A DNA stretch of 64,000 nt from Chloroflexota bacterium (GCA_028287745.1 JAQBPB010000015.1:1-64000), one strand, 5' to 3'; positions 25,052 through 34,562 are shown, numbered from the stretch's first letter. Program-made: numbers and translations. The notes: generated by a model from the letters alone, not told the origin.

Positions 25052-27250
25052 ATGAGCAACAACCGGGATACCGAATTGTTATTACAATCGGGTATTTCTG
25101 CGGTCCGCAGCGGTGATAAACGTGAAGGGGCGCGACTGTTGGCCCAGGTTGTCCGCAAAGAACCTCAGTCCGAAGAGGCCTGGTTCTGGCTGGCTGCTGC
25201 AACCGACCAACCGGCGGAAGCAGCAGCCTGTTTGCGCCGGGTTCTCGCCATCAACCCGAATAACGGCCGGGCCCGCCAGGCGTTGAATATGCTGGACACC
25301 GGGCAGGGCCAGGCCGCCTTTAGCACCGGCCCGCTTGAGACGAACGCTCCTCCTGATTTTGGTAACCGGCCGCTCAGTACCGGCGATTTAATTTCGCCCT
25401 ACAACCCGCCTGCCCAGCCCGCCCCTGCCCCAACTCCGCCGCCGCCACCACCTTTTGGTGGGGGCAACGTCTATACCGGTGAAACGACCATACCAGCCCA
25501 GCCGCAAACGCCGCCCCCTTTTAGCTGGCCCCCCAATAACGGGGATGCGTTGAACGACCCTTATAACGTAAATACCATGCCTTCTCCGCCGCCGGGCAAT
25601 ACGCCCCCGCCGCCGCCCTTTATGGGTGGAGGCGGCGTGCGCCTGGGTCAGTTGGACCCTAGCGCCCCCGGTGCCCAGAATATCCCGGCTGCGCCCGCCC
25701 CTTACGTATCGGATCCCGGCGCGGAACTGCGGGCCAGCTTATTGCCTAATACCCCCGTTAATGGCGCCCAACCCCCGTATACCAACGGGCCGGTACCGGT
25801 CAAACGGGGGATTTTTAGACGCCGCAAGACAGTGGTGGTCCAACAGGACCCGGCTTTACTGGTCAAGAAGAAACGCCGCCTGAACCCCTTGTTCCTGGTA
25901 TTATCCATTTTAGTAATATTCCTGGCCTCCCTGATTGGCTTTCTCTTGATGCAGCAACAAAGCCCGGCTACCGTCGCCGTAGTGACCGCAGCCGACCAGA
26001 CCGCGACAGCCGCCGCCCTTACGGCAACCGTTAGCGGTGGTACGCCCATCATTCCCGGCACCCCCGGTGCGGCTGTAATTCCCGGTGCAGGCACTCCCGG
26101 TGCTGTTACCTCAGGTGACGCTACCGCGGCAAATGGCACTCCCGGCACCGGCAGCAGTTCCGGGACCGCTGGCACTCCTGGGGCAAGCGGTAGCACAAAC
26201 GCCACGGCCGGGGTTGGCACACTACCCGCCGGGCAGGGCGGTACGGCCCAGGCCGGGCAGCCTACACCCACCGCCCAGGGTGGCACGCTCCCTGCCTCTG
26301 GCACCGGTACACAAACCGGCCCCACCCCCACCACCGCGCCCGGTAGTGTACCTGGCACCGGCAGTAACGGCGGGGAATTTCCCGGCGCAACTCCGGGGAC
26401 AATCCCGGCCGGGACCGGTCCCGATGTGCCGCCGCCCAATGTAAGAGATAACCGGCCGCCCCCGGAAATTGTAATATATGTTAATAAGACGGCTACCTAC
26501 CTGAATAACGCCCAGTTCTTTGAAGCTGCCGTAGCGGAAGGTATTGTTAAGCCCTACCGGGCCGGACGTATCAAACCGGGTGTTACTTTGATTAACCTGG
26601 CTCCGATACGGGTTCCTGGCAGCAGCCTGAACCTGATTTCGCCGGTTGCGACTGCTTCATCCGGTACCCCTGCACCGGCCCCTACCACTACGCCCAACCC
26701 CACGGCCATTGCACCGGCGACACCCCGGCCCAATACGCCCAATAATGGCAATACCGGGGTACCAGGCAGCGGTGATACCGCCCAGGGAACAATATCGGTA
26801 CCCAACATTGAACCAACCAGCCCGCCTAATGCCACCCCCGCGCCCACCCGGACGCCCGCACCTGCGGCTGCTACTCCTGCGGCTACTCCTTCCGGTATCC
26901 CGGCTGAAGCGCTGCCGGTGGTGATTAACGGGCCGAACGGGCCGGAAGTGGTTTACCTGATCAATTTCTCCGGTGGCGAGCAGATGAGCCGGTTGAGCCT
27001 TTCACTCGGCCAGATTGCTCGTATCCTGAAGGACCAGCCGGTACCTGTCGGAGGTTATGAGTTAAACCAGGTTTCGCTGGAGTACGCCAACGATATTGCT
27101 TATATGGCAAATTCTTTGGACCGCTTCTTCCAGACCGGGCAACTTTCTCACCTTGAAGACCTGGCTAATTATTATGATAAAGCAGTGCGCGACCGGGAAC
27201 GCTGGGCCAAAATCGTTAACGCTGGCTATCCCTTCCGCATAATTCTTTAG
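25052..27250 (+). CDS. membrane-anchored protein: cytoplasmic TPR, Pro-rich linker, one TM helix, Thr/Pro/Gly-rich exported stalk
   Basis: 732 residues, no named family. Residues 1-90 are TPR-like helices (SGDKREGARLLAQVVRKEP). Residues ~90-260 are a Pro-rich linker with several poly-Pro runs. A basic patch (RRRKTVVVQ, KKKRRLNP) precedes one membrane helix at about 277-300. Outside lie ~320 residues of Ala/Thr/Pro/Gly low complexity, a short ordered island (PPEIVIYVNKTATYLNNAQFF) and a folded helical C-terminal domain from about residue 620. The topology suggests a stalked surface protein linked to a cytoplasmic TPR; the function is unknown. The SD is AAGAGGAG. A strong terminator follows. 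Confidence 0.85.
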   Translation: MSNNRDTELLLQSGISAVRSGDKREGARLLAQVVRKEPQSEEAWFWLAAATDQPAEAAACLRRVLAINPNNGRARQALNMLDTGQGQAAFSTGPLETNAPPDFGNRPLSTGDLISPYNPPAQPAPAPTPPPPPPFGGGNVYTGETTIPAQPQTPPPFSWPPNNGDALNDPYNVNTMPSPPPGNTPPPPPFMGGGGVRLGQLDPSAPGAQNIPAAPAPYVSDPGAELRASLLPNTPVNGAQPPYTNGPVPVKRGIFRRRKTVVVQQDPALLVKKKRRLNPLFLVLSILVIFLASLIGFLLMQQQSPATVAVVTAADQTATAAALTATVSGGTPIIPGTPGAAVIPGAGTPGAVTSGDATAANGTPGTGSSSGTAGTPGASGSTNATAGVGTLPAGQGGTAQAGQPTPTAQGGTLPASGTGTQTGPTPTTAPGSVPGTGSNGGEFPGATPGTIPAGTGPDVPPPNVRDNRPPPEIVIYVNKTATYLNNAQFFEAAVAEGIVKPYRAGRIKPGVTLINLAPIRVPGSSLNLISPVATASSGTPAPAPTTTPNPTAIAPATPRPNTPNNGNTGVPGSGDTAQGTISVPNIEPTSPPNATPAPTRTPAPAAATPAATPSGIPAEALPVVINGPNGPEVVYLINFSGGEQMSRLSLSLGQIARILKDQPVPVGGYELNQVSLEYANDIAYMANSLDRFFQTGQLSHLEDLANYYDKAVRDRERWAKIVNAGYPFRIIL

Positions 27251-27279
27251 AATTATAAACTTCAACCGGATAATTATTT

Positions 27280-27310
27280 AAGGGTAGCACTGGCTACCCT
27301 TTTTATTTTG
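27280..27310 (+). terminator. rho-independent terminator
   Basis: A perfect 9-bp stem, AAGGGTAGC (27280-27288) and GCTACCCTT (27293-27301), with a 4-base loop, then TTTTATTTT. Confidence 0.92.
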
Positions 27311-27351
27311 CTGCGGTTTGCCTGAATATTCTGGAAGCGCTTTTAGCAAAA

Positions 27352-27360
27352 TGCTATAAT
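27352..27360 (+). promoter_or_regulatory. extended -10 promoter of the chemoreceptor-like gene
   Basis: TGCTATAAT at 27352-27360. The predicted start is near 27366, so the leader to the TTG at 27385 would be under 20 bases. Confidence 0.5.
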
Positions 27361-27384
27361 TGGGGCTACCAGTGAAATCGAGGC

Positions 27385-29046
27385 TTGCTTGTACATACAA
27401 ATCGGCCTAGTTCTGAAAGTTTGAGGCAAAAGTTGCAGGAAACCGACTCACACAACCGCCTTGTCCCACCATCTCAACCCGAAATAATGGACCGCCCTGT
27501 TTCTATGGTTATTGCCAAAGGCCCGGTTACCCCGGAAACGAGCGGAAGCGCGGTTAAAACAACCGGCCCGGCGAGTAATCCGCAAGCTACACTGCCGGAT
27601 AATCATTTGCATATTAATTATTTCGGTGAGGGGAGCAACCGCTACCGCCCAATAATTAAAATAATGCTGAGTGTTGTAGCTGTTATTTTAATTACGATGG
27701 TCCCATTGAGCGCAGTGCTGGGCTTGCTGACGGCGGGCGATGTTATCGCGGCTTCGTCAATGGGGCTGGCGGTCCTGGTCAGCGTGGTCCTTATTAGGGT
27801 TCACCGGGTAGAACCGGCCGGTTATGTCTTTATCCTGGGCGCGCTCCTGGCTTTGCTCATGCGGAGTTGGCTGAACATCCAGGTTGATTTAAGTGGATTA
27901 CTTTTTAACTATTTCACCGTGGTTGCCATCGTGGTTCTATCCGGCCTGATCCTCCAGGAAGTGGCGCCCTTTGTAATAACCGGGGTCGCGGTCGTAGGGT
28001 TTGGGATTATTTTTCTACAGGTCGGCTTCAATAACCCTGCCCAGTCCCAGGTTTTAATCCAGATGTTTGTCCTGGGGTCGGCACTCCATGTTGTACTAGC
28101 TGTAATGTCCTGGGTAAACGCCAGGACGATAAACCGGGCTGTGCGCCGGATGCACTTGCAAAACGATGAATTAAAGCAGGTAAACCGGCGGCTGGAAAGG
28201 AATCTATCCATGAACTCAGCCGTGGGCGACACCATCAGCCAGCTTGCGGCCGACCTGCTCCAAATCAGCCATGAGCAGTCCAACCGGGCCAATCTCCAGG
28301 CTCAGTCGGTAGTGATTGTTACCAGCACCCTGGAGGAATTAAGCGCCACGGCCCGCCAGGTCGCCGAAGTTGCCGATAACGTCTACTCCGCCACCGAACA
28401 GGCATTGCATACCGCTGAAACTGGCGGCAAGGCGGTAGGCTTTGGCATTGACAGTATCGCGACCCTGACCGACCAGGTTGAAACCATCAGCAAAATCGCC
28501 AATGAGTTAGGGACCAAGTCCCGGCGCATCAGCGAAATTGTTGAAACAATCGCCGAACTGGCCGAAGAAACCAACCTGCTGGCCTTAAATGCTACTATCG
28601 AGGCCGCCGGGGCCGGTGAGTACGGCCGCCGGTTTGCGGTTGTCGCCCAGGAGGTCCAGTTCCTGGCAACCCGCAGCCGGGCCGCCAGCCGGGACGTGCA
28701 GAGTATCCTGGGTCAGATTAGGACTTCCATCAACAATACCCTGAAAGCTACCGATGAAGGCCTGATAGAAGCGCAGCGCATGAGTGAAGTAGCCAGCCAG
28801 GCCGGGGAAGCCCTTGAACAGATTATAGAAAACGTCGAAGGCACCACCTATCTGGCCCACCAGATTAACCTGACCACCCAGCAGCAGCGTACCGCCACCG
28901 ACCAGGCGGTAGAAATGATCCGGCAGGTCGCCGGAAACTCCAGGGAAACTAACGCGCGCGCCCAGCAGTTGCTGCTAGCCAGCGACCGTTTAAATCAGAC
29001 TGCCGCAAGTTTGCGCCTGGCTGATCACCGGAAGGCTGAAACTTAA
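27385..29046 (+). CDS. methyl-accepting chemotaxis-type signalling protein with integral membrane N-terminal domain
   Basis: Up to 553 residues. Residues ~90-255 hold five or six membrane helices with short loops, so this is a membrane-embedded sensor rather than the usual periplasmic one. Residues ~270-550 are a methyl-accepting signalling domain. Its hairpin tip [25 protein letters not shown] matches the interaction site for CheA/CheW (the stretch is quoted only as [16 protein letters not shown] by consensus). No che genes are in the window. The TTG start at 27385 is uncertain; the next ATG is at 27487. Confidence 0.87.
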   Translation: MLVHTNRPSSESLRQKLQETDSHNRLVPPSQPEIMDRPVSMVIAKGPVTPETSGSAVKTTGPASNPQATLPDNHLHINYFGEGSNRYRPIIKIMLSVVAVILITMVPLSAVLGLLTAGDVIAASSMGLAVLVSVVLIRVHRVEPAGYVFILGALLALLMRSWLNIQVDLSGLLFNYFTVVAIVVLSGLILQEVAPFVITGVAVVGFGIIFLQVGFNNPAQSQVLIQMFVLGSALHVVLAVMSWVNARTINRAVRRMHLQNDELKQVNRRLERNLSMNSAVGDTISQLAADLLQISHEQSNRANLQAQSVVIVTSTLEELSATARQVAEVADNVYSATEQALHTAETGGKAVGFGIDSIATLTDQVETISKIANELGTKSRRISEIVETIAELAEETNLLALNATIEAAGAGEYGRRFAVVAQEVQFLATRSRAASRDVQSILGQIRTSINNTLKATDEGLIEAQRMSEVASQAGEALEQIIENVEGTTYLAHQINLTTQQQRTATDQAVEMIRQVAGNSRETNARAQQLLLASDRLNQTAASLRLADHRKAET

Positions 29047-29060
29047 AAGCCTTAAGCGCG

Positions 29061-29078
29061 TATATTTCACGAAATATA
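29061..29078. promoter_or_regulatory. short perfect dyad upstream of the J-domain gene
   Basis: Arms TATATTTC (29061-29068) and GAAATATA (29071-29078) with a 2-base centre, between the chemoreceptor stop and the J-domain ATG at 29117. It looks like an operator for a small dimeric regulator. It is not a CIRCE element, whose arms are TTAGCACTC/GAGTGCTAA. Confidence 0.4.
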
Positions 29079-29116
29079 TTATTAGACAAATTTCAGTCAG
29101 GATTGGATATTAAATT

Positions 29117-30019
29117 ATGGATTTCAATCCCTATAAAGTCTTAGCAGTTGACCCAAGCGCGGACCAGGAGGTTATTGCGGCAGCCTACCGGGCTTTGAGT
29201 AAAAAATTCCACCCGGATGTCAATAAAGGCCCAGACGCCGAAGCCAAAATGCGCGAGCTTAACCGTGCTTATGATATTCTCAAAGACCCGGCCCAGCGCA
29301 GGCAGGTTGATTCCGACATGGCCCGGAATTCCGGCAGCGGAGCTTCCCGCGACAGGTCACGCCAGCAAACTTATACTTCGTCCTCGTCTTCGTCCCGCAC
29401 CCGTTCTACTCCCCAAAACCCGCCGCCCCGGCCCGGCGGCCCGGATTGGTCCAATTTAGGCGACCAGCTTCGTAGAGGGGCGGAGTCTATCTATAACAAT
29501 GTCCGGAACGCCGTAGACGAAATAAAACCGAACCCGCCCACCAATAATACCCTTTATTTGTTGCAGAAACGTCTAGAAGATACCGCCCAGGGCAAGACCA
29601 TCAAGGTCCAGGTTTATTACGACAGCCCTGGCAACCGCAAAGTCTGTAATGTCCAGGCCAGCGCTCCTAACGAGCGCGGTCAGGGTACTACCGGCGAGGT
29701 TTTCCTTAACTCAGGTAGCATGTTCGACCTGACCCTGGCCGTTGCCGAAGCCCAGCGCATCCTACAAGAGCCAACCAAACCCATCGAAATGCATTCAGAC
29801 CACGATGTGTATTTCCGGCAGGCTATACAGGGCCTGGGCAAGACCTATATCGCGGTGGAAATAGTCAAGAAAACCCGCAACCCCGACAAGGAAGCCCTGC
29901 TCTTGATTGGCGAGAAGAACGCCCGTACCGAACGCGATGGCGTGGTTTCCACCCAATCCCTGACCCGGTTGCAGCAGATAGACCGTATATTCAAAGCGGC
30001 TCTGGAAGCGATGCGGTAG
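29117..30019 (+). CDS. J-domain (DnaJ-like) protein with unknown C-terminal domain
   Basis: 300 residues. Residues 1-68 are a J domain with the essential HPD (KKFHPDVNKG) and the helix IV pattern ELNRAYDILKDPAQRR, so it should stimulate an Hsp70 ATPase. Ser/Arg/Pro-rich linker to about residue 135. The C-terminal ~165 residues are a mixed alpha/beta domain I do not recognise. Zinc-finger and client-binding domains of classic DnaJ are absent. No dnaK or grpE is nearby. A strong hairpin follows. The specialised client is unknown. Confidence 0.85.
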   Translation: MDFNPYKVLAVDPSADQEVIAAAYRALSKKFHPDVNKGPDAEAKMRELNRAYDILKDPAQRRQVDSDMARNSGSGASRDRSRQQTYTSSSSSSRTRSTPQNPPPRPGGPDWSNLGDQLRRGAESIYNNVRNAVDEIKPNPPTNNTLYLLQKRLEDTAQGKTIKVQVYYDSPGNRKVCNVQASAPNERGQGTTGEVFLNSGSMFDLTLAVAEAQRILQEPTKPIEMHSDHDVYFRQAIQGLGKTYIAVEIVKKTRNPDKEALLLIGEKNARTERDGVVSTQSLTRLQQIDRIFKAALEAMR

Positions 30020-30085
30020 TCCCCGGCAACTGGGCAGCCCTGCCGGTTAGCTCCACCCAGGCTTACAAAGAAAAGTTATCAAAAC

Positions 30086-30125
30086 AAAAGCGCGGCCTCC
30101 GGAAAGTAGGAGGTCGCGCTTTTTT
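30086..30125. terminator. bidirectional terminator
   Basis: A long stem with arms AAAGCGCGGCCTCC (30087-30100) and GGAGGTCGCGCTTT (30109-30122), one G-T pair, then a T run on the plus strand. The minus-strand side is also T-rich. It separates the convergent J-domain and nnrD genes. Confidence 0.9.
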
Positions 30126-30136
30126 ATTGCTATAAG

Positions 30137-31081
30137 TTACTTTGCAGGGGCTTTAGAGTTAGGTGTGAGCTGGGCCATCAGGCCGGGAACTTCGGCCAGC
30201 AGTTCGCGGGCCAGGAACCCCAGCGGCCCGAACCGCTCTGCCAGGCTGTCCCCGGCGCTGCCGTGCAGGTAAACCGCCCAGGCCGCCGCCTGGACTGGCG
30301 GAGCGCCCCTTGCCGCTAGCCCGGCGACTATCCCGGAGAGCGTATCGCCCGAACCGGATGTAGCCAACCCGACGTTGCCGGTCGTATTGCAGTACATTTT
30401 CCCTCCGGGTTCGGCAATGTAAGTGGTCGCGCCCTTCAGGACTACTACGGCCTGGAAATATTCGGCGGCCTGCCGGGCGATTTTGGCCGGGTCGTTTTGA
30501 ATTGCCGACTTATCAATTCCCAGCAAGCTTGCCATCTCCCCGGCATGCGGCGTAATCACGCCCTGGCACTTATGGCGCTGGAAAAGTTCCGGCAAATCTT
30601 TCAGACAGCCGAAACCCTCGGCGTCCAGTACGACTACCGGACCGTCCTTTTCCAGCCGTCCGATTACTTCCGGAACCACTTTAGCGACCGCCCTGGCATC
30701 CACCATACCGGGGCCAATCAGCAAAGCGTTGGCATTGTTGGCCTTTGCCACAATTTCGTCTACCGCTTCCTTATCAATACCGGCCTCTTTGGTTTCCGGC
30801 AGCGGAAAGACCAGCGCTTCCGGGACCGCCACCCCCACTGCCTGGTGGATACTGGCCCCGGTGCCTATTTGCAGCTTACCGGCCCCGGCCCGCAGGGCGG
30901 CGGTAGCGGCCAGTATAATTGCGCCGGGCATTATGCTGGCTCCTCCCACGACCAGCACCCGGCCCCGGTCCTCTTTATCTCCGTTTTCGTCCGGCTGCGG
31001 TAACGGCCAGCTTTTCAAAAATTCAGGCGTTAATATTATCGGTTCTTCTGATCTGGTTTTATTTTGGTGCGACTGGTGCAT
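30137..31081 (-). CDS. nnrD: ADP/ATP-dependent (S)-NAD(P)H-hydrate dehydratase
   Basis: 314 residues with the ribokinase-like YjeF C-terminal fold. VLVVGGASIMPGAIILAA and LRAGAGKLQIG are the N-terminal pattern. VITPHAGEMASLLG and VVLKGATTYI follow, and SGSGDTLSGIVAGL is the nucleotide/active-site loop with the catalytic Asp. It repairs hydrated NADH/NADPH in the cytoplasm. The NnrE epimerase domain often fused in bacteria is missing and not found nearby. The gene overlaps the upstream histidine phosphatase by 23 bases, so translation is probably coupled. Confidence 0.92.
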   Translation of the reverse strand: MHQSHQNKTRSEEPIILTPEFLKSWPLPQPDENGDKEDRGRVLVVGGASIMPGAIILAATAALRAGAGKLQIGTGASIHQAVGVAVPEALVFPLPETKEAGIDKEAVDEIVAKANNANALLIGPGMVDARAVAKVVPEVIGRLEKDGPVVVLDAEGFGCLKDLPELFQRHKCQGVITPHAGEMASLLGIDKSAIQNDPAKIARQAAEYFQAVVVLKGATTYIAEPGGKMYCNTTGNVGLATSGSGDTLSGIVAGLAARGAPPVQAAAWAVYLHGSAGDSLAERFGPLGFLARELLAEVPGLMAQLTPNSKAPAK

Positions 31082-31832
31082 CTGGCTCCCTCGTTACCGG
31101 CTCGCCCGCCGCTTCCAGCGGGGCCACAAAGTTGAATAAATTTAGTTTTAATTTGCCATTCTTGCCCAGGGCCTGGTCAAAGCAGTACGATGTAACCGAG
31201 CAATTGGCGACCTCTTGCTTCCGGTCGATTGCCAGGACCTGTTCTTCATCCAGGCGTTCCAGCAAGTACCGGAAGCACAGCACCACCACCGTGTGGCAGA
31301 CAATCAGCACTCTTTCCCCACGATACTCGCGGGTAATCGTGTCTATGACGCTGCGCAGGCGCAAAATAACGTCGCACCAGCTTTCGCCGCCGGGAGGCCG
31401 GTAGTAGAACTTGCCCAGGCTCCGGCGCATCACGGCCTGGTCGGGGTATTTCTGCTCGATACCCATCGTGGTCAACCGGTCCAGGATGCCGAACTCGCGC
31501 TCTCGCAGCCGTTCATCCGTGGTTAGCTGGATGGTATCCAGGTCCCACCCCGCCGCTTCGGCCAGGCCCCGGGCGGTGTCTTTGGCCCGGAGATAGGAAG
31601 AACTGAGGATAGTTGTCGGCTGCTCCTGCGGCGGCAAGCTGCCAAACCACCGCCCGACCGCTTCGGCCTGGCGGTGTCCCAGGGCCGAGAGCGGCACATC
31701 CATATCACGGGCCGCGTCAATCTCAATAAACGGCTTGTTTTGCTGGTGTGCCAGGTAATGAGCAACGTTACCGGCGCTTTCCCCGTGCCGTACTATGTAA
31801 ATATGGTCAGGCCATTTCTGCTGATCTAACAT
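31059..31832 (-). CDS. histidine phosphatase family protein (phosphoglycerate mutase-like)
   Basis: 257 residues of the branch-1 histidine phosphatase fold. IYIVRHGESAGN contains the RHGE phospho-His motif, SSSYLRAKDTARGLAE the second Arg, and ERLREREFG the acidic proton donor. LIVCHTVVVLCFRYLLE is the C-terminal His motif. The insertion and substrate loops do not identify it as dPGM or CobC. Substrate unknown. SD is GAGGT. It forms a two-gene operon with nnrD and is divergent from the response regulator at 32059. Confidence 0.87.
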   Translation of the reverse strand: MLDQQKWPDHIYIVRHGESAGNVAHYLAHQQNKPFIEIDAARDMDVPLSALGHRQAEAVGRWFGSLPPQEQPTTILSSSYLRAKDTARGLAEAAGWDLDTIQLTTDERLREREFGILDRLTTMGIEQKYPDQAVMRRSLGKFYYRPPGGESWCDVILRLRSVIDTITREYRGERVLIVCHTVVVLCFRYLLERLDEEQVLAIDRKQEVANCSVTSYCFDQALGKNGKLKLNLFNFVAPLEAAGEPVTREPDAPVAPK

Positions 31833-32058
31833 TATTTACCTCGCCTGGTGAATTTACTCGTGGTCTAAAGGCCAAGAATTAAATTATGATAATATTGTAT
31901 GAAATTTCACACATTAATGATAAAAATGACGTATAATTATGTTGCATTTCTCAGGCCACCGGTAATATAACCCTGGCACAAATATTGATGGCTAAAATCG
32001 TTGTTTTTCCTTTTCTCGGTGCCTGACAATTCAACTTTTGCTGTCTAGAAAGTAACAA

Positions 32059-32745
32059 ATGAATATGCCGAAAATCCTGGTAGTGGATGATGAGCCGCAA
32101 ATTAACGACTTTCTGCGAAGGGGTCTAACCTACAAAGGTTTCGATGTCTCCGCGGCTTCTTGCGGAGAAGATGCGCTGAATTCGGCCCGTGATTTCCCGC
32201 CGGACCTGGTTGTCCTGGATGTGATGCTGCCGGATATGACCGGGTATGAGGTTTGCCGCCGCCTGCGGGCCAGTGGCGACCGTAACTTGCCCATACTGAT
32301 GCTGACTGCCCGGGACGCCCTGGCCGATAAAATTAGCGGCCTGGATAGCGGAGCCGACGATTATATAACCAAACCTTTTGCCTTCGAGGAACTGCTGGCC
32401 CGTATCCGGGCTAACCTGCGCCGGGTAGAACACCAGAACCGGCCGAACCGCAAGCTGGAAGTTGGCGACCTGGTTATTGACCCCGGTATCCGGGAAGTGC
32501 GCCGGGCCGACCGCCTGATCGAGTTAACTTCGCGCGAGTTTGATTTGCTGGAACTCCTAACCCGCCACCAGGGCCAGGTCCTTACTAAAGAGATAATCTT
32601 CGAGCGTATCTGGGGTTACGATAACGAGTCGGGCATTGAAGTTATAAAGGTCTACATAAATTACCTGCGCTCCAAGCTCAATGCCGGTGGTAAAACCGAT
32701 ATGATCCATTCTGTGCGCGGCATCGGCTATATTCTAAAGCCCTGA
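32059..32745 (+). CDS. OmpR/PhoB-family response regulator
   Basis: 228 residues. Receiver domain at 1-120 with DDE (10-12), phospho-Asp54 (VVLDVMLPD), Thr at LMLTA and Lys in TKPF. The winged-helix DNA-binding domain is at ~128-225 (LTSREFDLLELLTRH, IWGYDNESGIEVIKVYINYLRSKL, VRGIGYIL). It is the regulator for the sensor kinase at 32988. The pair is separated by 242 bases holding a long hairpin and a likely separate promoter. The targets are unknown. Confidence 0.94.
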   Translation: MNMPKILVVDDEPQINDFLRRGLTYKGFDVSAASCGEDALNSARDFPPDLVVLDVMLPDMTGYEVCRRLRASGDRNLPILMLTARDALADKISGLDSGADDYITKPFAFEELLARIRANLRRVEHQNRPNRKLEVGDLVIDPGIREVRRADRLIELTSREFDLLELLTRHQGQVLTKEIIFERIWGYDNESGIEVIKVYINYLRSKLNAGGKTDMIHSVRGIGYILKP

Positions 32746-32758
32746 TATCATAAAGACG

Positions 32759-32826
32759 TGGCGCTAGACACGGAACCTGTTCATTAAGCACCGCCCGCTT
32801 AAGGTTCCCGTATCAAGACAGCGCCA
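32759..32826. repeat. three-tier hairpin between regulator and kinase genes
   Basis: A nested inverted repeat: outer arms TGGCGCT/AGCGCCA (32759-32765, 32820-32826), middle arms GGAACC/GGTTCC, inner arms TTAAGC/GCTTAA around a 7-base loop. No T run follows, so it is not a standard terminator. It could be a processing or attenuation structure, or a lone palindromic repeat element. I found no second copy in the window. Confidence 0.6.
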
Positions 32827-32848
32827 ATTCTGAAAATAAAGTCTCAAG

Positions 32849-32854
32849 TATAAT
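32849..32854 (+). promoter_or_regulatory. possible -10 of the kinase gene
   Basis: TATAAT at 32849-32854 within the gap before the kinase. The -35 is weak (TTCTGA at 15 bases). Confidence 0.35.
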
Positions 32855-32987
32855 CCACAGAAATTTTGTTTTCGTAATTCGTTCTGCCTGCCATATTTTG
32901 CTCTAAACCTTCGTACCAGCCCCGTACCACCTGCTATACCTGAGAGCGGCACGAAACTACACCAAGACAAAAACCGGAGAGACCTTT

Positions 32988-34562
32988 ATGGATGAAAAAA
33001 ATTCGCCAATCACTCTGACGGAAGGCCGCAGCGGTAAACCCCGCCTGCGTTCTTTGCGCTCCCGCCTGGTGTTATGGAACGTGCTGGTAATGCTGGTAAT
33101 GCTCTGCCTGATGGGCTTTGTGATGTATACGATGGTCATCGAGCGAATGATTTCGGAAGTGGATGAACGGCTGCGCTTGCAGGCCCAGGAACTGGAAACG
33201 GCCACCCGCATGTGGACCGCTTCCAGCCAGCCTTACGATAACGCTTTCTTTCAACGGCTGGTCCAGGGCCACAAAGGGGACGAATTTAACCAGGATCAGG
33301 TTGCCATCAAGCTTATTGACTGGCGCAACGGCCAGACCCTGGCCCGCTCGGCCAACCTGGGCCAGGAGAAACTGGCTTTCCAGCTCTCAGACCTGGAGAC
33401 TACCGACCGGGGCGAAGGTGTCACCATCACCCGCCAGGACGCTACCGGCCGCCAGGTGCGCCTTTTAACCTTCTCGCTGCGGGACGAGAAAGGCCAGTTC
33501 CTGGCGATTGCCCAGGTCAGCCAATCCCTGGAAGCGGTTGCCCATACGCGGGTAGTCATAATTACCGCTATTGTGCTTTGCTGCCTTATGGCTACCATCC
33601 TGGTCTATGGCGTGGGCTACTGGCTTTCCAGCCGGGAGCTTCAACCGCTCAGTGTATTGTCCACCACCATGCAAAGCCTGAGCGAGCAGAAATTACAGGT
33701 CCGCCTGCCGGGACCAAAGCCCTACTCCGACGAAGCCCAGAAGTTGACCGACGCCTTTAACCAGATGTCGGAAAGGCTTGAAAACGCCTTTGCCTTGCAG
33801 CGTTCCTTCGTAGGGGATGTCTCGCACGAATTGCGCACTCCCCTGACCGCTATCCGGGGCCAGGTTGATGTGCTGTTAATGGACCCCTGCCTGACCGGCC
33901 AGGCCCGGGCCGATGTCCAGCAGATAAACGGTGAGCTTGGTCGCCTATCCCGCCTGGTCAGCAATCTCCTGGCCTCGGCCAGGGCCGAAACCGGGATGCT
34001 GCCACAGCTTTACCCTTCCCGCCAGCCGGTGGAACTGGATGAAGTCCTGTTCGAAATCGCCCGCCAGGGCCGCTTCCTGAACCCCAAAGTCGAGCTGGTG
34101 CTGGGCTCTCTGCCCCAGTTACAGGTGCCGGGCGATAGCGACTTGCTGCGCCAGTTGTTGCTCAACCTGGTTGATAACGCCATGGTTTACACTCCGGCGG
34201 GCGGCCGGGTGGTTATCGAAGCCAGCGAGAGCGAAGACCGGGAAAAAGTAATCATCAGCGTGACCGATACCGGGCCGGGTATCAAAGCGGAAGACTTGCC
34301 GCATATTTTCGAGCGGCATTACCGCAGCAGCGGTATTGACCGGGGCAGCCGGGTCGGGTCCGGGTTGGGCCTCTATATCTCCGGGCTGATTGCCAAAGCG
34401 CACAACGGCTGGATCGAAGTTACCACCACCCCCGAGAAGGGCAGCCGGTTTAGCCTGTGGCTACCGGCAGGCGGCCTCAACCATTCCGGGGAAAACCGCA
34501 AGCGGCTGCTTTCGATGTCCAACGTGACCACCAAAAGATTATACGAAGACATAGTAAATTAA
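32988..34562 (+). CDS. transmembrane sensor histidine kinase
   Basis: 524 residues. Membrane helices at about 27-50 and 189-211 flank an extracytoplasmic sensor of ~135 residues. A HAMP domain follows (~212-270), then HisKA with phospho-His280 in DVSHELRTPL. HATPase_c follows with the N box LLNLVDNAMVY, G1 box VTDTGPGI, F box ERHYRSS and G2 box GSGLGLYI. It is the partner of the OmpR-type regulator just upstream. The sensed signal is unknown. An AT-rich region begins directly after it. Confidence 0.94.
   Translation: MDEKNSPITLTEGRSGKPRLRSLRSRLVLWNVLVMLVMLCLMGFVMYTMVIERMISEVDERLRLQAQELETATRMWTASSQPYDNAFFQRLVQGHKGDEFNQDQVAIKLIDWRNGQTLARSANLGQEKLAFQLSDLETTDRGEGVTITRQDATGRQVRLLTFSLRDEKGQFLAIAQVSQSLEAVAHTRVVIITAIVLCCLMATILVYGVGYWLSSRELQPLSVLSTTMQSLSEQKLQVRLPGPKPYSDEAQKLTDAFNQMSERLENAFALQRSFVGDVSHELRTPLTAIRGQVDVLLMDPCLTGQARADVQQINGELGRLSRLVSNLLASARAETGMLPQLYPSRQPVELDEVLFEIARQGRFLNPKVELVLGSLPQLQVPGDSDLLRQLLLNLVDNAMVYTPAGGRVVIEASESEDREKVIISVTDTGPGIKAEDLPHIFERHYRSSGIDRGSRVGSGLGLYISGLIAKAHNGWIEVTTTPEKGSRFSLWLPAGGLNHSGENRKRLLSMSNVTTKRLYEDIVN

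Noticed and set aside
25702..26439. 245-codon minus-strand ORF opposite the stalk protein
   Set aside because: It is the mirror of the low-complexity coding region; Gly/Pro/Val-rich with no signals of its own.
26040..26900. Repeated GC-rich blocks taken as a CRISPR or tandem repeat array
   Set aside because: They are codons of the Thr/Pro/Gly low-complexity stalk of one long ORF; repeats are imperfect and in frame, with no unique spacers.
29061..29078. CIRCE/HrcA heat-shock operator before the J-domain gene
   Set aside because: Arms and spacing differ from TTAGCACTC-N9-GAGTGCTAA.
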